Below, one piece after another: positions 28,673 to 38,605 of a stretch of DNA of 64,000 nucleotides. The notes under the pieces are model-generated. The model did no database searches. It was not told the origin of the DNA and saw only the letters and a list, made by a program, of their open reading frames with translations. This stretch comes from Pseudomonas sp. P818 (GTDB lineage Bacteria > Pseudomonadota > Gammaproteobacteria > Pseudomonadales > Pseudomonadaceae), in contig NZ_ATKM01000007.1 in assembly GCF_000418555.1 (NCBI RefSeq), positions 62,001 through 126,000 of the forward strand, written 5' to 3'. The position numbers and the translations under genes were made by a program. Numbering within the stretch: position 1 is the first letter of the stretch; each line of letters starts with the position of its first letter.

Positions 28673-31600
28673 TCAAGCCTGAGGCTTGACCTCCTCCTTG
28701 TCGGCTGGCGTTTCTTCTTCCGGCTGCGCTTGCTCTACCGCTTCGCTCACGCTTTGCTCGCTGACGACAGAGCTGGTTTCGGCTTCAGCGACCGGCTCCA
28801 CCGCAGGAGCGGTTTCGACTGCAGAGGCTTCGGTTTCTGCCGGGGCGCTTGCTTCAGCGACCGGAGCGGCGTCGACTACTGGGGCAGCTTCTACAGCCGG
28901 GGCTGCAGCAGCGGCTTGAGCAGCTTCGCGGGCCAGACGCTCGGCTTCACGCTGACGACGACGCACTTCGCGCGGATCGTTCGGTGCACGGCCGGTGGCA
29001 TTGGCGGCTACCGGTGCCGGAGCGGGTGTCGGCTCGACCGGAGCCGGGGCAGGCTGAACGGCTTCGGCAACCGGCTCGGCCTGAACTGCAGCCTCGGCGG
29101 TCGGCGCTTCTGCGACAACAGGTGCTTCGGCCGCAGCAGCCGGTTCGGCTTCCTGCGCTTTCTCCACGACTGGAGTGCTATCGACCACTTCCGCCACGAC
29201 CGCATCGGCTTTCACCTCGACCGCTTCAGCGGCTGGTGCTTCAGCTTGAGCCGGCGCTTCAGCAGTCGGAGCTTCGCTGGCGACGTTCTCGCTGCTGTCG
29301 ACGCTTTCGGCAACTACAGCGGCAGCGGTCGCTACGGCAGCCGGGGTGGCGGCTTGAGCTTCGTTACCGGCAGCTTCGCTGTTCTCGGCGCTCTCGATCA
29401 GGTTGCCATCGGCATCACGCTGACGCTCACGGCGATTGCTGCGACGACGCTGACCGCGGGAGCGGCGGCGTGGGCGCTCACCGTCATTGTTGTCCTGCTC
29501 GTCATCCTGCAGCTGCTCTTCGTTCGGCAGTGCTTCGTCCTGCAGAGCCTCGGCCTGCTCGGCACGCGGCTGGCGCTCTTCGCGCGGCGGACGCTGACGT
29601 TCCTGGCGCTCGGCGCGCGGCTGGCGCTCGGCACGCTCTTCGCGTTGCTCGTTGCCAGCAGTGTCCAGCGGCTCGCGCAGTTCACGTACGCGTTCTTCAC
29701 GAGGGGCACGCTCTTCGCGCGGCTTGCGCTCGCGACGGTTTTCCTGGCCTTCACGCGGCTCGCGTGGGGCGCGTTCTTCACGCGGAGCACGCTCTTCGCG
29801 AGGTTGGCGCTCTTCACGCGGTTCACGTGCCTGACGCTCTTCACGCGGAGCGCGTTCTTCGCGCGGCTTGCGCTCGTCATCGCGGCGACCGCCGCGGTTG
29901 CGGCTCTGCTGACGACCGTTGCGGCGCTCTTCGCGCGGCGGACGCTCGTTGTTCTTCTTCTCGGTGACCGCAGGCTGGGCTTCTTCTTCCTTGCCGGCGA
30001 AGAGGCTGACCAGGGACTTCACCAGGCCCTTGAACAGGCTCGGCTCAGGCGATTTGGTCGGAGCCAGCGGAGCCGGTTGCGGCTCGGCGGCAACCGGAGC
30101 GCTGCTGCGCGGCGCGGCCTTGATCGCGGCCTCCTGGCGAACCAGGGTGCGGGTCGCTGCGGTTGGGTGAGCGGCAGCTTCCTCGTTTTCCGCGGTGGCG
30201 GCGATTTCGTAGCTGGTCTGGCCGCTCAGCGCTTCCGGGCTGTCGTCACGCAGACGCTGCACTTCGAAATGCGGGGTTTCCAGGTGATCGTTGGGCAGGA
30301 TCACGATGCGCGCACGGGTACGCAGTTCGATCTTGGTGATCGAGTTGCGCTTCTCGTTGAGCAGGAACGCGGCGACCGGGATCGGCACCTGGGCGCGGAC
30401 TTCGGCGGTGCGATCCTTCAGCGCTTCTTCTTCGATCAGGCGCAGGATGGCCAGCGACAGGGATTCCACGTCGCGGATGATGCCTTGGCCGTTGCAGCGC
30501 GGGCAGACGATGCCGCTGGTCTCGCCCAGGGACGGACGCAGGCGCTGACGGGACATTTCCAGCAGGCCGAAGCGCGAGATACGACCGACCTGAACGCGGG
30601 CACGGTCGGCTTCCAGGGCTTCACGCACCTTCTCTTCGACGGCGCGCTGGTTCTTGGCCGGGGTCATGTCGATGAAGTCGATGACGATCAGGCCGCCGAT
30701 GTCACGCAGGCGCAGCTGGCGGGCGATTTCCTCGGCCGCTTCCAGGTTGGTCTGCAGCGCGGTTTCCTCGATGTCGCTGCCCTTGGTGGCGCGCGCCGAG
30801 TTGATGTCGATGGAAACCAGGGCTTCGGTCGGGTCGATGACGATGGAGCCGCCGGACGGCAGCTTCACTTCACGCTGGAAGGCGGTTTCGATCTGGCTTT
30901 CGATCTGGAAGCGGTTGAACAGCGGCACGCTGTCTTCGTACAGCTTGATCTTGCTGGCGTACTGCGGCATCACCTGCTGGATGAAGCTCAGGGCTTCTTC
31001 CTGGGCTTCGACGCTGTCGACCAGCACTTCGCCGATGTCCTGGCGCAGGTAGTCGCGGATGGCGCGGATGATGACGTTGGATTCCTGGTAGATCAGGAAG
31101 GGGGCAGGGCGGCTGGTGGAGGCTTCCTTGATCGCGCTCCACAGTTGCAGCAGGTAATCGAGGTCCCACTGCATTTCTTCGCTGGAGCGGCCCAGGCCGG
31201 CGGTGCGCACGATCAGGCCCATGTCGGCCGGAGCGTTGAGGCCGTTCAGCGCTTCGCGCAGTTCGTTGCGCTCTTCGCCTTCGATGCGGCGGGAGATGCC
31301 GCCGGCGCGGGGGTTGTTCGGCATCAGCACCAGGTAACGACCGGCCAGGCTGATGAAGGTGGTCAGGGCTGCGCCCTTGTTGCCGCGTTCTTCCTTCTCG
31401 ACCTGGACGATGACTTCCTGGCCTTCCTTGAGCACGTCCTTGATATTGACGCGGCCGCCTTCGGGGGCCTTGGAGAAGTATTCGCGGGAAATTTCTTTGA
31501 GGGGGAGGAAACCGTGGCGTTCGGAGCCGAAGTCGACGAAGGCAGCTTCAAGGCTGGGTTCAACGCGGGTGATACGGCCTTTGTAGATATTGGCCTTCTT

Positions 31601-31708
31601 CTGTTCGCGGGCGCCGGACTCGATGTCCAGGTCGTAGAGTTTTTGGCCATCTACCAGGGCAACACGCAACTCTTCGGGCTGAGTTGCGTTAATTAGCATT
31701 CTTTTCAT
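28673..31708 (-). CDS. rne: Ribonuclease E
   Basis: Essential endonuclease of mRNA decay and rRNA/tRNA processing, scaffold of the degradosome. I use ATG 31708 ([18 protein letters not shown]), the family start; the upstream in-frame extension of 15 residues is not conserved in type. 1011 residues: S1 domain early (GFLPLKE), catalytic core to about residue 500, with the zinc-link CPRCNGQG near 402. The C-terminal half is disordered: an arginine-rich tract with [10 protein letters not shown] repeats, then an Ala/Pro/Glu/Val-rich tail. The repeats are typical RNA-binding arms but may vary in copy number between strains. Confidence 0.97.
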   Translation of the reverse strand: MKRMLINATQPEELRVALVDGQKLYDLDIESGAREQKKANIYKGRITRVEPSLEAAFVDFGSERHGFLPLKEISREYFSKAPEGGRVNIKDVLKEGQEVIVQVEKEERGNKGAALTTFISLAGRYLVLMPNNPRAGGISRRIEGEERNELREALNGLNAPADMGLIVRTAGLGRSSEEMQWDLDYLLQLWSAIKEASTSRPAPFLIYQESNVIIRAIRDYLRQDIGEVLVDSVEAQEEALSFIQQVMPQYASKIKLYEDSVPLFNRFQIESQIETAFQREVKLPSGGSIVIDPTEALVSIDINSARATKGSDIEETALQTNLEAAEEIARQLRLRDIGGLIVIDFIDMTPAKNQRAVEEKVREALEADRARVQVGRISRFGLLEMSRQRLRPSLGETSGIVCPRCNGQGIIRDVESLSLAILRLIEEEALKDRTAEVRAQVPIPVAAFLLNEKRNSITKIELRTRARIVILPNDHLETPHFEVQRLRDDSPEALSGQTSYEIAATAENEEAAAHPTAATRTLVRQEAAIKAAPRSSAPVAAEPQPAPLAPTKSPEPSLFKGLVKSLVSLFAGKEEEAQPAVTEKKNNERPPREERRNGRQQSRNRGGRRDDERKPREERAPREERQAREPREERQPREERAPREERAPREPREGQENRRERKPREERAPREERVRELREPLDTAGNEQREERAERQPRAERQERQRPPREERQPRAEQAEALQDEALPNEEQLQDDEQDNNDGERPRRRSRGQRRRSNRRERQRDADGNLIESAENSEAAGNEAQAATPAAVATAAAVVAESVDSSENVASEAPTAEAPAQAEAPAAEAVEVKADAVVAEVVDSTPVVEKAQEAEPAAAAEAPVVAEAPTAEAAVQAEPVAEAVQPAPAPVEPTPAPAPVAANATGRAPNDPREVRRRQREAERLAREAAQAAAAAPAVEAAPVVDAAPVAEASAPAETEASAVETAPAVEPVAEAETSSVVSEQSVSEAVEQAQPEEETPADKEEVKPQA

Positions 31709-32066
31709 GTGGTACCAATGGGTTCCGGGGCTGCCGGAAGCCACGTTTGGCACACACGACTCTCAGGGGCGGTGTCAGGCGCGTCAGAAACGGTCGTAAA
31801 TCGTTCCACTGTCTAGCGACGGCCAGCCATATCAGGCCGCGGTCGCGACGGACGTCTCCTGCTTGCTGTGGTGACAGAAGCACTCAGTCAGGAAGAGGAA
31901 TCAACTGGCGGTAGCGGACGAGATGAGGCGTCTTTGATCAAGCGATGTGCTACGCAGTCCGACAGTTGTACATCTCCACCCTACACGTATCGCTGAAAAT
32001 CGGGTGCCGCGCGCGGATTCCGCAGCGGTTGTCATTTACCGCGACCGCCCTGCGGGCGAATCGCGC

Positions 32067-32072
32067 ATCATA
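32067..32072 (-). promoter_or_regulatory. Candidate -10 element of rne with long 5' leader
   Basis: On the minus strand GAGTATGAT reads as a -10 (TATGAT at 32072-32067); the -35 is poor. Transcription would start near 32060, giving a leader of about 350 nt, similar to the autoregulatory rne leader known in enterobacteria. The 578-bp rne-rluC gap (31709-32286) holds this leader and the rluC promoter and no convincing gene. Confidence 0.4.
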
Positions 32073-32252
32073 CTCAAGGCTTTATTTCCGAAATCTTCGT
32101 GGCCTTTTGCGGCCTTTCTAACCTGAAGAGTCCGTGGGACGGCCTCACGTCCAAGTAAGGTTTGCGCGGGCAGGGGATGGCAAGTTTGGCGATCATCCGC
32201 AAGCCAGGCCGCTTTTGGCGGCGTTCGCGACTATAGCAGCAATGATTAAGTG

Positions 32253-32280
32253 CTTCAATTCCATAAAAAATTGTTATGAT
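32253..32280 (+). promoter_or_regulatory. Candidate rluC promoter abutting the start codon
   Basis: TATGAT at 32275-32280 ends six bases before the rluC ATG; CTTCAA at 32253-32258 is a possible -35 at 16 bp. Transcription would begin at or next to the ATG, implying a leaderless mRNA. No Shine-Dalgarno sequence is present upstream of the ATG. Confidence 0.45.
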
Positions 32281-32286
32281 TGCGCG

Positions 32287-33240
32287 ATGACTACTCCTGC
32301 CTCTCCAACCTCCGGCGTCCAGCTGATCGAGGTTGCACCGGAACTTGCCGGCCAACGCATCGACAACTTCCTCCGGGCGCAGCTCAAGGGCGTGCCCAAG
32401 ACCCTGATCTACCGCATTCTGCGCAAGGGCGAAGTGCGCGTGAACAAGGGCCGGATCAAGCCCGAATACAAGCTCCAGGCTGGCGATGTGGTGCGTGTGC
32501 CACCGCTGCGCCTGGCCGAGCGCGACGAACCCGAGCCGCTGGCGCAGGGCCTGCTCGAGCGTCTCGAGGCGGCCATCGTCTACGAGGACAAGGCGCTGAT
32601 CGTGCTGAACAAGCCGGCCGGCATCGCCGTGCATGGTGGCAGTGGCCTGAATTACGGAGTGATCGAGGCTTTCCGTCAGCTGCGCCCTGATGCCAAGGAT
32701 CTGGAACTGGTTCATCGCCTGGATCGCGACACGTCCGGCCTTTTGATGATCGCCAAGAAGCGCAGCATGTTGCGTCATTTGCATGAGCAACTGCGTGGCG
32801 ACGGCGTCGACAAGCGCTACATGGCGCTGGTGCGCGGCCACTGGGCGACCGCCAAGAAGCAGGTCAACGCGCCGCTGCAGAAGAGCAACCTGCGCTCCGG
32901 TGAGCGCATGGTCGAGGTCGATGGCGAGGGCAAGGAGGCGCTGACGCTGTTTCGCGTGCTACGCCGTTTCGGCGATTTCGCCACGCTGGTCGAGGCCAAA
33001 CCGGTGACCGGCCGCACTCATCAGATTCGCGTGCACGCCAAGCATGCCGGGCACTCCATTGCTGGTGACTCCAAATACGGCGACGACGACTTCACCCGCG
33101 AGATTCGCGAACTAGGTGGCAAGCGCCTGTTCCTGCATGCCTACGAATTGCATGTGCCGCTGCCTGAAGGCGGTGTGCTGAAGCTCGAGGCGCCGGTGGA
33201 CGAGATGTGGGCCAAGACTCTGGAGCGGCTGAGTGCCTGA
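32287..33240 (+). CDS. rluC: 23S rRNA pseudouridine synthase RluC
   Basis: Converts uridines 955, 2504 and 2580 (E. coli numbering) of 23S rRNA. 317 residues from ATG 32287 ([16 protein letters not shown]): an S4 domain (GQRIDNFL…[20 protein letters not shown]) and the catalytic block [14 protein letters not shown] with the active Asp. An in-frame ATG at 32242 would add 15 residues without family character. Divergent from rne; overlaps the HAD gene by eight bases. Confidence 0.95.
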   Translation: MTTPASPTSGVQLIEVAPELAGQRIDNFLRAQLKGVPKTLIYRILRKGEVRVNKGRIKPEYKLQAGDVVRVPPLRLAERDEPEPLAQGLLERLEAAIVYEDKALIVLNKPAGIAVHGGSGLNYGVIEAFRQLRPDAKDLELVHRLDRDTSGLLMIAKKRSMLRHLHEQLRGDGVDKRYMALVRGHWATAKKQVNAPLQKSNLRSGERMVEVDGEGKEALTLFRVLRRFGDFATLVEAKPVTGRTHQIRVHAKHAGHSIAGDSKYGDDDFTREIRELGGKRLFLHAYELHVPLPEGGVLKLEAPVDEMWAKTLERLSA

Positions 33241-33928
33241 CTATCAACTGCTGATCTTCGATTGGGACGGCACGCTGGTGGATTCCATCGGCCGCATCGT
33301 CGAGGCCATGCATCGCGCGGCCGATGTGGCGGGCGTGCCGCGCTGCACGGATGTCGCCGTGCGCGGCATCATCGGGCTGGAACTGGGGGTGGCGATTCGC
33401 ACGCTGTACCCGGAACTCGATGAGCCGCTGCGAATCGAAACCATCCGGCGCGCCTACAGCGAACAGTATCTGGCGCTGGAAACCGAGCCGTCGCCATTGT
33501 TCGATGGTGTGAGTGAGTCGCTCGAAGCCTTTCGCGAGCAGGGTTATCAATTGGCTGTGGCGACCGGCAAGGGGCGCAAGGGGCTGCATCGGGTGTTGGT
33601 CGACAAGGGGTGGCTGGATTACTTCGATATCACCCGCTGTGCTGATGAGACGGCGAGCAAGCCGGACCCGCTGATGCTGCACGAGATTCTTGCGCATTGC
33701 CGGGTGCAGCCTGAGCGCGCGCTGATGGTTGGGGATTCGACCTTCGATCTCTTGATGGCGCGCAATGCGGGGATGGATGCAGTTGCGGTGGGTTTTGGTG
33801 CGCAGCCGCTGTCACGGTTGCGCGAATGCTCGCCGCGACTGGCGATCAACGAATTCAATGAGTTGCGTGCATGGTTGGACGGCCATCGCGCGCAGCGTTC
33901 TGCAGAGGTGAGTGAGCATGTCGGATGA
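33233..33928 (+). CDS. HAD-superfamily hydrolase (phosphoglycolate phosphatase-like)
   Basis: 231 residues, HAD subfamily IA. Motif [14 protein letters not shown] places the nucleophile at D10 and the acid/base at D12; motif [11 protein letters not shown], motif III with K in SKPDP and motif [10 protein letters not shown] are all present. GTG start inside the end of rluC. Small-molecule phosphatase; substrate not determinable from sequence. Confidence 0.9.
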   Translation: MPDYQLLIFDWDGTLVDSIGRIVEAMHRAADVAGVPRCTDVAVRGIIGLELGVAIRTLYPELDEPLRIETIRRAYSEQYLALETEPSPLFDGVSESLEAFREQGYQLAVATGKGRKGLHRVLVDKGWLDYFDITRCADETASKPDPLMLHEILAHCRVQPERALMVGDSTFDLLMARNAGMDAVAVGFGAQPLSRLRECSPRLAINEFNELRAWLDGHRAQRSAEVSEHVG

Positions 33929-34895
33929 GTGGAAGTCATCGTCTTCGTCGGGTGAGGATGCCAAGAGCTGGAAGCTGCTGGAAAAAGCCCTGCTGTCCAG
34001 TGTTCAGGAGCAGCGCCGCTCGCGTCGCTGGGGCATTTTTTTCAAGCTGCTGACCTTTGTCTATCTGTTCGGTGCGCTGGCGCTGGTATTGCCGGTGCTT
34101 GACCTGAAGTCGGCTTCGACCACCACTGCCCATACCGCGCTGATCGAAATTCGCGGCATGATCGCCGACCGCGAGGAGGCTAGTGCCGATAAAGTCGTGG
34201 GTAGCCTGCGTGCGGCTTTCGAAGATACCAATACCAAGGGCGTGATCCTGCGCATCAATAGCCCGGGCGGAAGTCCGGTGCAGTCCGGTTATATCTATGA
34301 CGAGATCCGCCGCCTGCGCGGCGAGTACCCGCAGACCAAGGTTTATGCAGTGATCAGTGACCTGGGGGCCTCTGGCGCCTATTACATCGCCAGTGCGGCC
34401 GATGAGATCTATGCCGACAAGGCCAGTCTGGTTGGGTCCATCGGTGTCACGGCAGCCAGTTTCGGTTTCGTCGAAACCATGGAGAAGCTCGGCGTCGAGC
34501 GTCGCGTCTACACCTCGGGTGAGCACAAGGCATTCCTCGATCCGTTCCAGCCGCAGAAGGAAGAGGAAACCCGTTTCTGGAAAACCGTGCTCGATACCAC
34601 TCATCGCCAGTTCATCGACAGTGTGAAGAAGGGGCGTGGTGATCGTCTCAAGGCAGACGAGCATCCCGAGTTGTTCTCGGGGTTGGTCTGGTCTGGCGAG
34701 CAGGCGCTGCAACTTGGGTTGGTCGACGCGCTGGGCAGTGCCAGCTATGTGGCGCGTGAAGTGATCGGCGAGAAGGAAATGGTCGATTTCACCCAGCGTG
34801 ACACGCCGTTCGACCGCTTCGCCAAGCGCCTGGGTACCAGTGTGGCTGATCGCATCGCGTTGTGGATGGGCTTCCAGGGGCCGACGCTGCGCTGA
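33918..34895 (+). CDS. sppA: Signal peptide peptidase SppA (S49 family)
   Basis: Membrane-anchored serine protease that clears cleaved signal peptides. 325 residues from ATG 33918: cytoplasmic N-terminus, membrane helix about 42-61, then the S49 domain. The Ser/Lys dyad is S152 (LGASGAYYIAS) and K204 (SGEHKAFLDPF), spaced 52 residues as in short-form SppA. A GTG two codons upstream is possible. Overlaps the HAD gene; ends at a strong terminator. Confidence 0.92.
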   Translation: MSDEWKSSSSSGEDAKSWKLLEKALLSSVQEQRRSRRWGIFFKLLTFVYLFGALALVLPVLDLKSASTTTAHTALIEIRGMIADREEASADKVVGSLRAAFEDTNTKGVILRINSPGGSPVQSGYIYDEIRRLRGEYPQTKVYAVISDLGASGAYYIASAADEIYADKASLVGSIGVTAASFGFVETMEKLGVERRVYTSGEHKAFLDPFQPQKEEETRFWKTVLDTTHRQFIDSVKKGRGDRLKADEHPELFSGLVWSGEQALQLGLVDALGSASYVAREVIGEKEMVDFTQRDTPFDRFAKRLGTSVADRIALWMGFQGPTLR

Positions 34896-34900
34896 CAGTT

Positions 34901-34933
34901 AAAAGGAAGGCCCGCTCAGCGGGCCTTCCTTTT
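34901..34933 (+). terminator. Terminator after sppA
   Basis: 15-bp perfect arms AAAAGGAAGGCCCGC / GCGGGCCTTCCTTTT with a three-base loop, ending in TTTT. Symmetric, so it can also serve the convergent maf gene. Confidence 0.9.
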
Positions 34934-34942
34934 ATGGGTGGC

Positions 34943-35524
34943 TCAAGGGACTTCGATTCCCTCGTTCAGCAGCATGTCCACCAGGCGAATCAGTGGCAGG
35001 CCGATCAGGCTGGTGGCGTCCTCGCCCTCGGTGCTGCGGAACAGGCTGATACCCAGGCCTTCGGACTTGAAGCTGCCGGCGCAGTCGAATGGCTGCTCGC
35101 GTTGCAGATAGCGCAGGATCTGCTCGTCGCCAAGTTGGCGGAAGTGCACGGTGAAGGGCACGCAGTCCACCTGGCACCTGCCGCTGCTGGTGTTGAGCAA
35201 TGCCAGGCCGGTGAGGAGGGTGACACTGCTGCCGCTGGCGGCGCGCAGCTGCTGCTGGGCTCTTGGCAGGTCGTGTGGCTTGCCGAGTATCTGGCCGTTG
35301 CCCAGTACGGCGACCTGGTCAGAGCCGATGATCAGGTGGTCGGGTTGGTCGGTGGCGAGGGCGCGGGCCTTTTCTTCGGCCAGGCGCTTGACCAGATCGA
35401 TGGCCGCTTCGTCCTCTCGTCGGCTTTCGTCGATGCTGGGCGACTGCCAGGTGAAGGGCAGTCGCAGGCGTTCGAGCAGCTCGCGGCGGTAGGGGGAGCT
35501 GGAGGCGAGCAGCAGCGCGGGCAT
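34943..35524 (-). CDS. Maf/YceF nucleotide pyrophosphatase
   Basis: 193 residues: N-terminal LASSSPYRRELLERL (nucleotide-binding), central IIGSDQVAVL with the catalytic Asp, and SFKSEGLG. These fit the YceF branch of Maf proteins, which hydrolyse 7-methyl-GTP in E. coli. It faces the yceD-rpmF-plsX operon, the same linkage as in many gamma-proteobacteria. Confidence 0.92.
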   Translation of the reverse strand: MPALLLASSSPYRRELLERLRLPFTWQSPSIDESRREDEAAIDLVKRLAEEKARALATDQPDHLIIGSDQVAVLGNGQILGKPHDLPRAQQQLRAASGSSVTLLTGLALLNTSSGRCQVDCVPFTVHFRQLGDEQILRYLQREQPFDCAGSFKSEGLGISLFRSTEGEDATSLIGLPLIRLVDMLLNEGIEVP

Positions 35525-35643
35525 GTTCTTTTCCTTTTATATATGTCTGCAGGTGGGCGGGAAATTCTACTGATCGTTGCTATTGGACGACAGGCCGAAT
35601 TTCCTTTGACATGGGCAGGGTGCATCCCTAGAATGCTGCGCCT

Positions 35644-36171
35644 ATGTTGAATGGGCCGATTCCACCTCACGTTGATCCGCGCAAGCTCGCCGACCGCGAA
35701 GCTACCCTCGAAGGGCAGCTCGAACTGGCCAGCCTGCCGCGTCTCTGCGACCCGCTTGCCGATACGGCTGGCACGGTGCAGGCGAAATTTCATTTCGGGC
35801 GTGACGAGCAGAAAACTGTGGTGATCCGCAGTGAGCTCGAGGTTGAGGTCAAAATGGTCTGCCAGCGTTGTCTGGAGCTGGTCGCGCTACCCATCCGCAG
35901 CGAATGTGAATACGCGGTGGTTCGGGTTGGAGCGAACACTCAGTCCTTGCCGAAGGGCTACGACGTGCTGGAAGTGGGTGAAGAGCCGCTGGAGCTGCTC
36001 GGTCTGGTCGAGGATGAATTGCTTCTCGCCCTGCCGATCGTTCCTGCTCATGCCCCAGGTGATTGCCAGCAGCCGGACGGTCTCGATGAGCCCGAGCCGG
36101 GCGAGGACGAGGTATCGCGGTCCAACCCGTTCAGTGTATTGGCGCAGTTAAAGCGTGACCCAAACGTTTAG
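35644..36171 (+). CDS. yceD: YceD/DUF177 family protein
   Basis: 175 residues with the DUF177 CxxC block KMVCQRCLELV and an acidic C-terminal half ending DEVSRSNPFSVLAQLKRD. The family is linked to 23S rRNA accumulation and is nearly always just upstream of rpmF, as here (13-base gap). Confidence 0.92.
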   Translation: MLNGPIPPHVDPRKLADREATLEGQLELASLPRLCDPLADTAGTVQAKFHFGRDEQKTVVIRSELEVEVKMVCQRCLELVALPIRSECEYAVVRVGANTQSLPKGYDVLEVGEEPLELLGLVEDELLLALPIVPAHAPGDCQQPDGLDEPEPGEDEVSRSNPFSVLAQLKRDPNV

Positions 36172-36184
36172 GAGTTAATGAGTT

Positions 36185-36367
36185 ATGGCTGTTCAGCAGA
36201 ACAAAAAATCCCGTTCCGCCCGCGATATGCGTCGTTCGCACGACGCTCTCGAGGCCAGCACCCTGTCCGTAGAGAAGAGCACCGGTGAAGTTCACCTGCG
36301 CCACCACGTTTCTCCGGAAGGCGTGTACCGCGGTCGCAAAGTGATCGACAAGGGCGCTGACGAGTAA
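36185..36367 (+). CDS. rpmF: 50S ribosomal protein L32
   Basis: 60 residues, [20 protein letters not shown], standard length. It lacks the C-terminal zinc cysteines of some L32 forms, as normal for pseudomonads. Preceded by AGGAGT. The plsX start follows three bases after its stop. Confidence 0.97.
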   Translation: MAVQQNKKSRSARDMRRSHDALEASTLSVEKSTGEVHLRHHVSPEGVYRGRKVIDKGADE

Positions 36368-36370
36368 TCC

Positions 36371-37381
36371 TTGTCCGCCTCGATCATCGCGATTGATGCA
36401 ATGGGTGGGGACTTCGGTCCCCACTGCATTGTTCCGGCCTGCATTTCTGCACTGGCCGAATTCCCCTCGCTGCACCTGGCCCTCGTCGGCCAAGCTCCCC
36501 TTATCGAAGAACAGCTCGCTCGCCAGTCTGGCGTCGATCGCTCGCGCCTGCAGGTTCATCACGCCAGCGAAGTGATCGCCATGGACGAACGCCCGGCTCA
36601 GGCCTTGCGCGGCAAGCCCGATGCCTCGATGCGCGTGGCCTTGGAGCTGGTGCGTCAGCGTCAGGCGCATGCCTGCGTCAGTGCCGGTAATACCGGTGCG
36701 CTGATGGCGCTGTCGCGTTACGTGCTCAAGACGCTGCCAGGTATCGACCGGCCGGCCATGGTCAGCCCGATTCCGACCGAGCGTGGGCATTGTTATCTGC
36801 TGGATCTGGGCGCCAATGTCGACTGCAGTGCCGAGCACCTCTATCAGTTCGCGATCATGGGTGCTGTGGCGGCCGAGACGCTGGGTGTGTCTCGGCCGCG
36901 GGTCGCCTTGCTCAATGTCGGTACCGAAGACATCAAGGGCAATCAGCAGGTCAAGCTGGCCGCCAGCCTGTTGCAGCAGGCGAGCGGGCTGAACTTCATC
37001 GGCTATATAGAAGGCGACGGGGTTTACCGTGGCGAAGCCGATGTCGTGGTGTGCGACGGCTTTGTCGGCAATATCCTGCTCAAGTCCAGCGAAGGCCTGG
37101 CGAAGATGATCACTGGCCGGGTCGAGACGCTGTTCAATGAGGGGCTGTTCGCTCAGGCGGTCGGGGCTTTGGCGATGCCGCTGCTGCGCCGCCTCAAGGC
37201 CGACCTGGCTCCCGCTCGGCACAATGGCGCGAGCTTTCTCGGGCTGCAGGGCATCGTGGTCAAGAGCCATGGCGCGGCGGGGCAGGAGAGCTTTCAGAGT
37301 GCGATTCGCCGTGCGCTGCGTGAGGTGCAGGAAAATTTGCCGCAGCGACTGCATGGTCGACTTGAGGACTTGTTGCTGTAG
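36371..37381 (+). CDS. plsX: Phosphate acyltransferase PlsX
   Basis: Makes acyl-phosphate from acyl-ACP for phospholipid synthesis. 336 residues opening [16 protein letters not shown], the family signature. The start is TTG at 36371; no Shine-Dalgarno precedes it, so translation is probably coupled to rpmF, whose stop is three bases upstream. Followed by a structured repeat and then fabD. Confidence 0.95.
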   Translation: MSASIIAIDAMGGDFGPHCIVPACISALAEFPSLHLALVGQAPLIEEQLARQSGVDRSRLQVHHASEVIAMDERPAQALRGKPDASMRVALELVRQRQAHACVSAGNTGALMALSRYVLKTLPGIDRPAMVSPIPTERGHCYLLDLGANVDCSAEHLYQFAIMGAVAAETLGVSRPRVALLNVGTEDIKGNQQVKLAASLLQQASGLNFIGYIEGDGVYRGEADVVVCDGFVGNILLKSSEGLAKMITGRVETLFNEGLFAQAVGALAMPLLRRLKADLAPARHNGASFLGLQGIVVKSHGAAGQESFQSAIRRALREVQENLPQRLHGRLEDLLL

Positions 37382-37397
37382 ACTCGTCGCGTTTTCA

Positions 37398-37537
37398 GGG
37401 CGCCTCTAAAAACTACCTGCGTTGCCATCGCGGCGTTAAAAACAGGCTCAAAATGCTCATTTACAGCGCGTAAACTGCGCTTTTTCGCCTGTTTTTGCCT
37501 TGCGCTGGCAGCCTCGCCTACGTTTTTAGAGGCGCCC
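37398..37537. repeat. 140-bp structured intergenic repeat, copy 2
   Basis: Outer 16-bp perfect arms (37398-37413, 37522-37537; GGGCGCCTCTAAAAAC and complement), inner arms AAAAACAGGC (37438-37447) and GCCTGTTTTT (37487-37496), apical TTTAC/GTAAA (37460-37464, 37470-37474). Same core as 20927-21096. It lies in the 270-bp gap between plsX and fabD. Confidence 0.75.
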
Positions 37538-37651
37538 TTCAGGGTATGGGCTGCGGCGGAATGTGACCGCGGCACGCGGCCTGTCATCCAACTGTCAGTT
37601 TGCTGCGCCAGGCTCGCCTGGCGCTGGTTTTTCGACTCAAGGGACTTATTC

Positions 37652-38590
37652 ATGTCTGCATCCCTCGCATTCGTCTTTCCTGGTCAGGGTTCGCAAGCCC
37701 TGGCCATGCTCGCCGATCACGGTGCCCAGCAGAAGCTGGTGCTCGATACCTTCGGCGAAGCCTCCGAAGCACTCGGTTACGACCTCTGGGCGCTGACCCA
37801 GCAAGGCCCGGAAGAGCAACTGAACCAGACCGACAAGACCCAGCCTGCCATCCTAACCGCCTCCATCGCCCTGTGGCGTCTGTGGCTGGCCGAGGGGGGC
37901 GCCAAGCCGGCGTTCGTCGCCGGTCACAGCCTGGGTGAGTACTCCGCGCTGGTCGCCGCGGGCAGCATCGGCTTCGCCGACGCCGTGAAGCTGGTGGAGC
38001 GCCGCGGTCAACTGATGCAGCAGGCCGTTCCGGCCGGGCAGGGCGGCATGGCCGCCATCCTCGGTCTGGAAGATGCCGACGTGCTGGCTGCCTGCGCCGA
38101 AGCGGCGCAGGGCGATGTGGTCAGTGCGGTGAACTTCAATGCCCCTGGTCAGGTGGTGATCGCCGGTAGCGCGGCTGCTGTCGAGCGTGCCATCGAGGCG
38201 TGCAAGGCGCGCGGTGCCAAGCGCGCCATGGCGCTGCCGGTCAGCGTGCCGTCGCACTGCGCGCTGATGAAGCCTGCTGCCGAGCGTTTCGCCGAGTCGG
38301 TCGAGGCCTTGAACTGGCAGGCGCCGCAGATTCCGCTGGTGCAGAACGTCAGCGCCGCCGTGGTGTCCGACCTGGCCACCCTGAAGGCCGACCTGCTGGC
38401 GCAGCTGTATAGCCCGGTTCGCTGGGTCGAATCCATGGTGCGTCTGTCCGAGCAGGGCGTAACCGATCTGGTCGAGTGCGGCCCCGGCAAGGTGCTCAGC
38501 GGCCTGAACAAGCGCTGCGTCAAAGGCATCAACACCCACAATCTGGATACCCCCGACGCTTTCGCCGCTGCTCGTGCTGCGTTGGCTTGA
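37652..38590 (+). CDS. fabD: Malonyl-CoA:ACP transacylase FabD
   Basis: Loads malonyl groups onto ACP for fatty-acid elongation. 312 residues; VFPGQGSQ near the N-terminus, nucleophile S93 in GHSLGEYSAL and the partner His in SVPSHCAL. Start ATG 37652. First of fabD-fabG-acpP-fabF. Confidence 0.97.
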   Translation: MSASLAFVFPGQGSQALAMLADHGAQQKLVLDTFGEASEALGYDLWALTQQGPEEQLNQTDKTQPAILTASIALWRLWLAEGGAKPAFVAGHSLGEYSALVAAGSIGFADAVKLVERRGQLMQQAVPAGQGGMAAILGLEDADVLAACAEAAQGDVVSAVNFNAPGQVVIAGSAAAVERAIEACKARGAKRAMALPVSVPSHCALMKPAAERFAESVEALNWQAPQIPLVQNVSAAVVSDLATLKADLLAQLYSPVRWVESMVRLSEQGVTDLVECGPGKVLSGLNKRCVKGINTHNLDTPDAFAAARAALA

Positions 38591-38605
38591 GAAAGGAGAA
38601 CGAAC

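Noticed and set aside
29640..29960. Tandem repeat in the rne tail as a possible minisatellite or CRISPR-like array
   Set aside because: Units are irregular and encode the REER-rich RNA-binding arm of RNase E; no uniform repeats and spacers.
28658..31696. 1012-codon open frame opposite rne
   Set aside because: It runs antisense over the whole rne gene; low-complexity Ala/Arg-rich translation, no family features. A by-product of rne codon use.
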